A stretch of 7,863 nucleotides of DNA from JACNKV01 sp964645915 (lineage in GTDB: Bacteria; Fidelibacterota; Marinisomatia; Marinisomatales; JACNKV01): positions 1 through 7,863 of the forward strand of contig CAZYDH010000041.1 of NCBI GenBank assembly GCA_964645915.1. Direction: 5' to 3'. The position numbers were made by a program, and so were the translations under genes. Of this stretch, positions 1 to 5,168 are shown in pieces. How positions within the stretch are numbered: the stretch's first letter is position 1; each line of letters starts with the position of its first letter. The notes below the pieces were generated by a model, which was not told the origin of the DNA, did not search any database, and worked only from the letters and a program-made list of their open reading frames with translations.

Positions 1-55
<55 letters not shown>

Positions 56-75
56 TTTAATACAAATTCTTTTTA

Positions 76-106
76 AATATCGGGGGTGAAGTTACATAAA
101 GGTCAA
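76..106 (-). promoter_or_regulatory. Weak candidate promoter for the tRNA
   Basis: In the 82-base gap between the DUF3228 stop and the tRNA, the minus strand carries TTGACC (106-101), a good -35-like hexamer, then a 19-base spacer and GATATT (81-76) as a poor -10-like hexamer, about 20 bases before the tRNA 5' end. The spacer is longer than ideal. No rho-independent terminator is visible in the gap, so the tRNA may equally be transcribed by read-through from the upstream operon. Confidence 0.25.
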
Positions 107-137
107 TTAAAACATCCAACCATATTAATTACAATTT

Positions 138-716
138 TTAAGATGTTTCTTTGGGTTCAATAGCCGCATACTGTTGCCAAAATCGAACAGATTCAGCCCA
201 CTCATCAGATGTATACATTGCTTTTGTCCCGCCGGAAAGTTCCAACTGATTTCGCATCATCGTCACATATCCCATCGGAAAATGATCAACACCTATCGGA
301 ATCGCATGTATACTAATCAACTCCCATTCCGTATCACTGCTGTGTTCATCATTTTCTTTTAACACATCATGTCGATATAAGATCAACTCCACTTTTCCTG
401 CAGGGAGTGAATCACCATTCAGTGCGCGGAGCTGAATATAAGGCTCTTCTCCATTCCGTCTTTTCACCACTTCGGCTTTTAATTGTGTGTTTTCATCGAT
501 TCTTACAAACGGACAAACAAACCGGTCCGTCAGTTCATGATCGACTGATACTAAAATCACTCCGTCTCGATATCCTTCTTTGAAACATCCTTTTTCCAAC
601 TGCGTTTCGGCATATTGGGCAATTTCTTCGAAAGATAACGTTGGGGAATATGTTTTTCCGGATCCTTTTATTTGTCGTCGAACAAACTCGCTGACTGCTA
701 CACTTATCTTTTGCAT
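138..716 (-). CDS. DUF3228 family protein, function unknown
   Basis: This 192-residue protein has no signal peptide or membrane segment and should be cytoplasmic. I recognise it as DUF3228 from its ordered landmarks: GYRDGVILV at 48-56, the FVCPFVRI strand at 66-73, a KRRNGEEPYIQ stretch at 85-95, VELILYRHDVL at 109-119, the family signature WELISIHAIP at 131-140 (usually W-E-I-I-S-I-N-A-x-P), a MRNQLELSGGT segment at 154-164 (usually MHNHFGSDGGT), and a closing FWQQYA helix. Two common family residues therefore differ here: N to H at 137, and the HNHF motif to RNQL. The length is normal for the family. The biochemical role is unknown and I propose none. It is the last protein gene of the run, 18 bases after the kinase gene. 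The ATG at 716 has no Shine-Dalgarno, only an A/T-rich leader. The stop is TAA. Confidence 0.85.
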   Translation of the reverse strand: MQKISVAVSEFVRRQIKGSGKTYSPTLSFEEIAQYAETQLEKGCFKEGYRDGVILVSVDHELTDRFVCPFVRIDENTQLKAEVVKRRNGEEPYIQLRALNGDSLPAGKVELILYRHDVLKENDEHSSDTEWELISIHAIPIGVDHFPMGYVTMMRNQLELSGGTKAMYTSDEWAESVRFWQQYAAIEPKETS

Positions 717-734
717 AGGATATATTTATTTCTT

Positions 735-2069
735 TTAATGCAATTTATATTGACTACCGCCAATGAATTCTCTTAGCAGACTTTCGCTGGACAAAATGGA
801 TTCATCGTGATATTCTTTGATCTCAGATAATAATGTCTGAATCCGTTTAGCGCGAATATATGCATCTTGTTTTTTGGGATTTCCAGCAAGTGAATTCAAA
901 ATATCAGGGAGCTCACGTTCGATATATTTTTTCATGAAAGGCAATTCATAGGGAAGAGCACCATTGATGATGAAATCAACATTGTTTACATAAGGGATGA
1001 TATGTTTCATTTCACTTCGCCTGACATAATGCCAATGACCTATTGTTCGTACAGGTGTGTATCCTCTGAATTTCATATCACGAACCATACGTCTTAATAG
1101 TCTAATATCTGTCCAACGGATGAAGCTTCCTTCATTATCCTGCTGTTGAGAAATTGTTTCAATATAAACTTTGAATTTTTTCTCATCAGGAATATTGCTT
1201 GTCATAGGTTCAAATAGTCCATGAAGCGTGTCGATCAAGATCATTTGACCCGGTTTCACGGCGACTTCATTCACATTATCGGTTCGTTTTCCTTTTTCAA
1301 AATCATAATGCGGGGTTTTTACTGTTTCTCCTTTTATCAATTGACGAAGATGCTGGTTGATCAAGGCCAAATCCAATGCTTCAGGCATTTCAAAATCATA
1401 ATCTCCAAACTCATCTTTCGGATGCATTTCCAGATCAAAAAAGTAATGATCAATATTCAGCGGAACTGCTTCGATACCCATGTCTAATAGATGCTGAGTT
1501 ATCTTGGCTGTTGTGGTCGACTTTCCTGATGATGACGGTCCGGCAACGATCACCAATTTTATTCGATCTTTTTCTTTGGCGATCGCTTGGGCTGCACGAT
1601 AGGTTTTATCATGAAACGCAGCATCCGTCTTCTGAACGAGATCTGCTAAGCGGTCTTCTTCGACCAGTTGATTTAATTTTTCAACTGTTTCACATTGGGT
1701 TGTTAAGTTCCAAACCAGAGTTTCATACATGATCGGATACGGAATATTTGAACTTTTATTAGTGCGTCGGAATTTTTGTTGACGTTCCTTGCGGCGATTC
1801 TCTCTGTAAAGAATATAGGCTTTTGCGGTCTTGGCATGCCCCTTTTCGATCAGAACTTTTTCTACCATATCCTGAGTTTCTTCCACTAAAGGAAGATCAG
1901 GATGAGGGAAATTGATCTCTAGTTCTCGAGTGACTTGATCAGATAGATCTTGTGCCAAGCCTTTGTCATGACCACCAACTGATGAAGCCGCTTTATAAAT
2001 TGCGTGTGTAATCTTTTTCTGATCAAATGGAACGATTTGACCATTTCGTTTAATAATGTTTTCAAGCAT
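735..2069 (-). CDS. ATP-cone / uridine-kinase-like (PRK family) fusion kinase
   Basis: This is a 444-residue cytoplasmic protein. Residues 1-92 are an ATP-cone, the ATP/dATP-sensing regulatory domain known from ribonucleotide reductases and NrdR; the KRNGQIVPFDQKKI pattern at 7-20 and the AKAYILYRENRR end at 82-93 are typical. A helical linker of about 75 residues follows. The kinase domain has a P-loop GPSSSGKST at 177-185, NIDHYFFD at 205-212 (D207 a likely catalytic Asp), YDFEMPEALDL at 224-234, TDIRLLRRMVRDMKFRGY at 320-337, and a C-terminal LLREFIGGS at 431-439. These match the uridine/nucleoside kinase branch that is more often fused to a TGS domain; here the ATP-cone replaces that N-terminus. 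The usual acidic motif E-G-(I/L) reads I-D-T-L-H-G-L at 279-285. A nucleoside substrate is likely but not proven. The gene starts 30 bases after the cyclase stop, with ATG and no Shine-Dalgarno. Confidence 0.88.
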   Translation of the reverse strand: MLENIIKRNGQIVPFDQKKITHAIYKAASSVGGHDKGLAQDLSDQVTRELEINFPHPDLPLVEETQDMVEKVLIEKGHAKTAKAYILYRENRRKERQQKFRRTNKSSNIPYPIMYETLVWNLTTQCETVEKLNQLVEEDRLADLVQKTDAAFHDKTYRAAQAIAKEKDRIKLVIVAGPSSSGKSTTTAKITQHLLDMGIEAVPLNIDHYFFDLEMHPKDEFGDYDFEMPEALDLALINQHLRQLIKGETVKTPHYDFEKGKRTDNVNEVAVKPGQMILIDTLHGLFEPMTSNIPDEKKFKVYIETISQQQDNEGSFIRWTDIRLLRRMVRDMKFRGYTPVRTIGHWHYVRRSEMKHIIPYVNNVDFIINGALPYELPFMKKYIERELPDILNSLAGNPKKQDAYIRAKRIQTLLSEIKEYHDESILSSESLLREFIGGSQYKLH

Positions 2070-2099
2070 AATATTCGAGAGTAGTTTAAGAAATCGTGG

Positions 2100-4376
2100 T
2101 TACTTTGCGGTTAGTGTCCATACACCATCCCAGTCTTTTCCGGGAGGATTGTCTTTGAGGAACTCGCAACGTTTTATATAAACAGAAGACGGATTAATTG
2201 TCCTCCCCGGAAATTTTTCTTCCAGTTTTTCTGACTCAATGAAAGCACTTTTTGCTTCGTTCCATTTTTGTTCATAATATAGTTTTTGAGCTTTAGAAAA
2301 TTGTTCAACACACTTCTTAGCGTTTTCATCCAATTCACCTTTTTTGCTCAATAACTCGTATGTTTTCACCGGAGTGTTTCGTCCTTTAACACGTACATAA
2401 TCTAAAAACCGCCATTCAAATTGATCGGCAACCGCTTTCTGTAATGTTTCCTCTACATGGATATAAATACCATATTGCTTTGCAGAGGATTCTAAACGAG
2501 CCCCTAAATTAACAACATCTCCCATCATTGTATAATTCATCCGGATATTTGATCCCATATTTCCCGTTACAACATCACCCGAACTCAATCCGATCCGATG
2601 CTGCATATTTTCAACGATCTCGGGCCAGTCTCCTTCTCCCTTCCATTTACTCCGTAAATTATCCAGGGCTTGATCCATTTCCAGAGCCGTTTTGCATGCA
2701 TGATATTCATGGTTGGGTACCGGAGCGGGTGCTCCCCAAAATGCCACGATCGCATCCCCGATATATTTATCCAGTGTACCTTTATTCCTTAATAATATTT
2801 CCGTCATCGTAGAAAGATATTCGTTCATCAGCATCACCATTCTTTCCGGCTTCAATACTTCAGAGAAAGAAGAGAAACTTTGAATATCCGAGAAATAAAC
2901 AGTATGATGTCCGGTAACACCGCCCAATTCCGGTTCGTTTTTATCCTCAACCATCTGTTCAATCAAATCCGGGGAAATATACGTTCCGAATGTATTTTTT
3001 AAGAACCGTTTATCTTTTTCAGAAACCAGAAAATTATAAATAAAGACCGTAATATACGTCCCTCCCGTTGCGATCAAAGGTCGAACTATATCCCACATGA
3101 CCAGCTCGGAAAGAAACTGACTATAAGCAAAGATCACCCACAGTACAGCGGTAATGATCGGGAACGGCAGAGAGTATAACGTTTTTTGCGGTAGACTATA
3201 AATGACTCCCAATAAAACACAAAGAATAATGATCAGAAGAAAGTTGGTATTTGCAGAGGTAGGTTGAACAAAATTATTCTGTAAAATACTGTAAATCAAA
3301 TTCGCATGGATTTCCACACCTGCGTATGTTTCCTGAACAGGTGTATTTCGTAAATCCATTAATCCCGGTAATGATGCTCCGACAATCGCTATTTTACCTT
3401 CCCAATATTCAGGGGGAAGCATGTCAGCATCCATACAATATGCATAAGGAAGATAATAAAAGGTTTTATGTGTCCCCTCAAAATTCACGAACATCCTTCC
3501 GCGATCGTCTATCGGAATTTCACGAATGACGGTTCCGAAACCATCTTTTAACCGAAGGATGTGGTTTTCAAAATCATAATCAAACCCATCTTGCGGAATA
3601 CCGAGAACATCCTTAATAACCGCCATTGATAAGGATAGATATACATGTTCAGCTCCTTCAAAATAAACAGCGGTTGGTGCGCGACGAGTAATTCCATCAC
3701 TGTCCTGTGGGAAGCGTACACTCCCGGCTCCCTTCCCCGCATTGATGAGTGAAACATGGGTATTACCGATCCGTTCAGCGACCGGAAGGTTCTTTGCTTG
3801 ATCTTTGGGAAGAAAAATGATGTGATTGGACGGATCGTACCCTTCCGGTTCTTCATCCATTGCATATAAAAAGTTCAACGAATCACTGTTCTCAAACGAA
3901 AGCGAATGATAAATATTATCAGCCTTTTTAGTTGATTCAACAAACCAATTTGGATCATGTCTAAACAAATAATCCTGTATTTCATCGGAGGATATCTGTT
4001 CATCGGCTGCTTTTTGGATCAAATCATAGGTCGAAGTATTCTCCGGATCAAAAATGATATCGAATAAGAGTGCTTTGGGGTTCCCAGAGGTTACAACATC
4101 GGCGAGCTGTCCATGATACGCGTGAGGCCAATCATAATAATTACCGAGCATATCAATCGAGTTTTGCTCAATATCAATGATCACGATGTCTTCAATGGAT
4201 GACTCTTCAACACCAATCGTTTTTGCTTTCATTCGAGCATCATAAGATCGATACTCATATCCATTCAGCAGAGATGTTAAAAAGAATCCGTCAATCTCAG
4301 TGACAACGGCAATGGCGAGTCCAACGGTAAAACCGATCAGGCCACCAATCCCTATCCGCTTAATAAAATCACTCAC
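2100..4376 (-). CDS. CHASE2-domain class III (type b) adenylate cyclase
   Basis: This 758-residue membrane receptor probably converts ATP to cAMP. One N-terminal transmembrane helix (about 8-26) leads to an extracytoplasmic CHASE2 sensor (about 35-370; landmarks LLFDIIFD at 103-110, DGITRRAP at 227-234, GKIAIVGAS at 327-335, YAGVEIHANLI at 351-361). Three more helices follow (about 377-395, 402-422, 428-450). The cyclase domain at about 488-678 carries all expected catalytic residues: metal-binding D497 (VYFSDIQSF) and D541 (KYIGDAIVAFWG), adenine-selecting K537 and T616, and transition-state N623 and R627 (GDVVNLGARLE). Thr at 616 instead of Asp marks class IIIb. The tail (about 688-758) is TPR-like and ends in an NPPGKDWDGVW motif often seen in such cyclases. 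The start is GTG at 4376, because the first ATG (residue 49) would delete helix 1. It begins three bases after the FecR stop, in the same frame. Confidence 0.93.
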   Translation of the reverse strand: MSDFIKRIGIGGLIGFTVGLAIAVVTEIDGFFLTSLLNGYEYRSYDARMKAKTIGVEESSIEDIVIIDIEQNSIDMLGNYYDWPHAYHGQLADVVTSGNPKALLFDIIFDPENTSTYDLIQKAADEQISSDEIQDYLFRHDPNWFVESTKKADNIYHSLSFENSDSLNFLYAMDEEPEGYDPSNHIIFLPKDQAKNLPVAERIGNTHVSLINAGKGAGSVRFPQDSDGITRRAPTAVYFEGAEHVYLSLSMAVIKDVLGIPQDGFDYDFENHILRLKDGFGTVIREIPIDDRGRMFVNFEGTHKTFYYLPYAYCMDADMLPPEYWEGKIAIVGASLPGLMDLRNTPVQETYAGVEIHANLIYSILQNNFVQPTSANTNFLLIIILCVLLGVIYSLPQKTLYSLPFPIITAVLWVIFAYSQFLSELVMWDIVRPLIATGGTYITVFIYNFLVSEKDKRFLKNTFGTYISPDLIEQMVEDKNEPELGGVTGHHTVYFSDIQSFSSFSEVLKPERMVMLMNEYLSTMTEILLRNKGTLDKYIGDAIVAFWGAPAPVPNHEYHACKTALEMDQALDNLRSKWKGEGDWPEIVENMQHRIGLSSGDVVTGNMGSNIRMNYTMMGDVVNLGARLESSAKQYGIYIHVEETLQKAVADQFEWRFLDYVRVKGRNTPVKTYELLSKKGELDENAKKCVEQFSKAQKLYYEQKWNEAKSAFIESEKLEEKFPGRTINPSSVYIKRCEFLKDNPPGKDWDGVWTLTAK

Positions 4377-4379
4377 CGA

Positions 4380-5168
4380 TTACTGCGAGTCCAATTCCTT
4401 GTTCCATCGAACGAATTCATCTTGATCATCTGCTTCCTTATCAAATTCAAAGAGATGGTATTTCCCATCGCTTCTGACTTTGACACACCATCCTTCAGCC
4501 AATTTAATCCAATCCTTCAGCGTGACTTCAAAAGGGCCTGCTACTTTTGTCGGTGCGTCGATCTTTTCTACCGGACCTAACTTAAAACCGGTTCCGGTAT
4601 CAAATAGGGTTTTCCGTTTTTCCTTCCGTTCTTCAATGATATTTTTCGCTGCATTTACATCAACACGTCCACTGTAAACCAAAACCGAACTTTCTGCGGT
4701 ATCTGCTGTTGCGCGATAGGTGGTTCCGCGAATGGCAGCAACCGCCGTTGGGGTACGTACTGATACATTCTTTTTCTCTCCGAAAGCAGCTTTTGCAGAA
4801 ACCCAAACATTCCCTTTTTTTAGTTCTGCATCAAACTCTTTTTCCATGGGTTTGACATCCGCCTGGGTTAAAATGATCTCTGCGTTTTCACCAATCCGCA
4901 TTTTACCCCCACCTTTTAAAGAGATCTCACAACGGGATTTTGCAAGTGTTTTGATCTTATCTCCTACAAAAACTGGTTTGTTAGGAAGGGCTCTCTTCCA
5001 TTCCGTGCTTTCATCAGACTGTATCTGCACCCTTCCAAGCGGAAGAGTGATCTTTCCAAATTCAACCTTCCCGGTTTCAGAGAACAGGAATGGTATATTC
5101 CCAAACAAGAATCCTATCAGGATCCACGCCATTACAGACGTTATATTTCTTGAAATGAACTTGTTCAT
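4380..5168 (-). CDS. Secreted/periplasmic FecR-domain protein
   Basis: A 262-residue protein with a Sec signal sequence: basic start MNKFISRN, hydrophobic core at about 11-29, likely cleavage after FLFS (residue 30). The mature part has an N-terminal beta-rich segment with G-D-K-I-K-T at 69-74, then the FecR core with VSVRTPTAVAAIRGTTY at 135-151 and VLVYSGRVDV at 162-171, which is the family signature. The C-terminal 60 residues are charged and unassigned; W220, W227 and W255 stand out. In classical FecR proteins this fold is the periplasmic part of a sigma-factor regulator, but here there is no cytoplasmic anti-sigma domain, and no sigma factor or TonB receptor is nearby. Its place directly before a CHASE2 cyclase makes a periplasmic partner or ligand-presenting role plausible (inference). 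ATG at 5168 shares one base with the stop of the upstream surface-protein gene (TAATG), suggesting translational coupling; no Shine-Dalgarno is present. Confidence 0.9.
   Translation of the reverse strand: MNKFISRNITSVMAWILIGFLFGNIPFLFSETGKVEFGKITLPLGRVQIQSDESTEWKRALPNKPVFVGDKIKTLAKSRCEISLKGGGKMRIGENAEIILTQADVKPMEKEFDAELKKGNVWVSAKAAFGEKKNVSVRTPTAVAAIRGTTYRATADTAESSVLVYSGRVDVNAAKNIIEERKEKRKTLFDTGTGFKLGPVEKIDAPTKVAGPFEVTLKDWIKLAEGWCVKVRSDGKYHLFEFDKEADDQDEFVRWNKELDSQ

Noticed and set aside
103..128. Terminator hairpin between the DUF3228 gene and the tRNA
   Set aside because: The best pairing is about four base pairs (GGTT with GACC) around a loop of more than ten bases, without a following U-tract.
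1376..1732. 118-codon open frame on the plus strand
   Set aside because: It is entirely antisense to the kinase gene over the P-loop region, with no family resemblance and no leader.
2343..2915. Guanylate cyclase or diguanylate (GGDEF) cyclase
   Set aside because: The purine-selecting residues are Lys537 and Thr616, the adenylate type, and there is no GGDEF motif; the class III two-metal and Asn/Arg motifs are complete.
3548..3865. 105-codon open frame on the minus strand inside the cyclase gene
   Set aside because: It is in another frame of the CHASE2-coding region and has no domain; the CHASE2 reading is continuous through it.
4380..5168. FecR as a classical sigma-factor regulator of a TonB-dependent uptake system
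   Set aside because: The protein starts with a signal sequence rather than a cytoplasmic anti-sigma region, and neither an ECF sigma factor nor a TonB receptor is adjacent.
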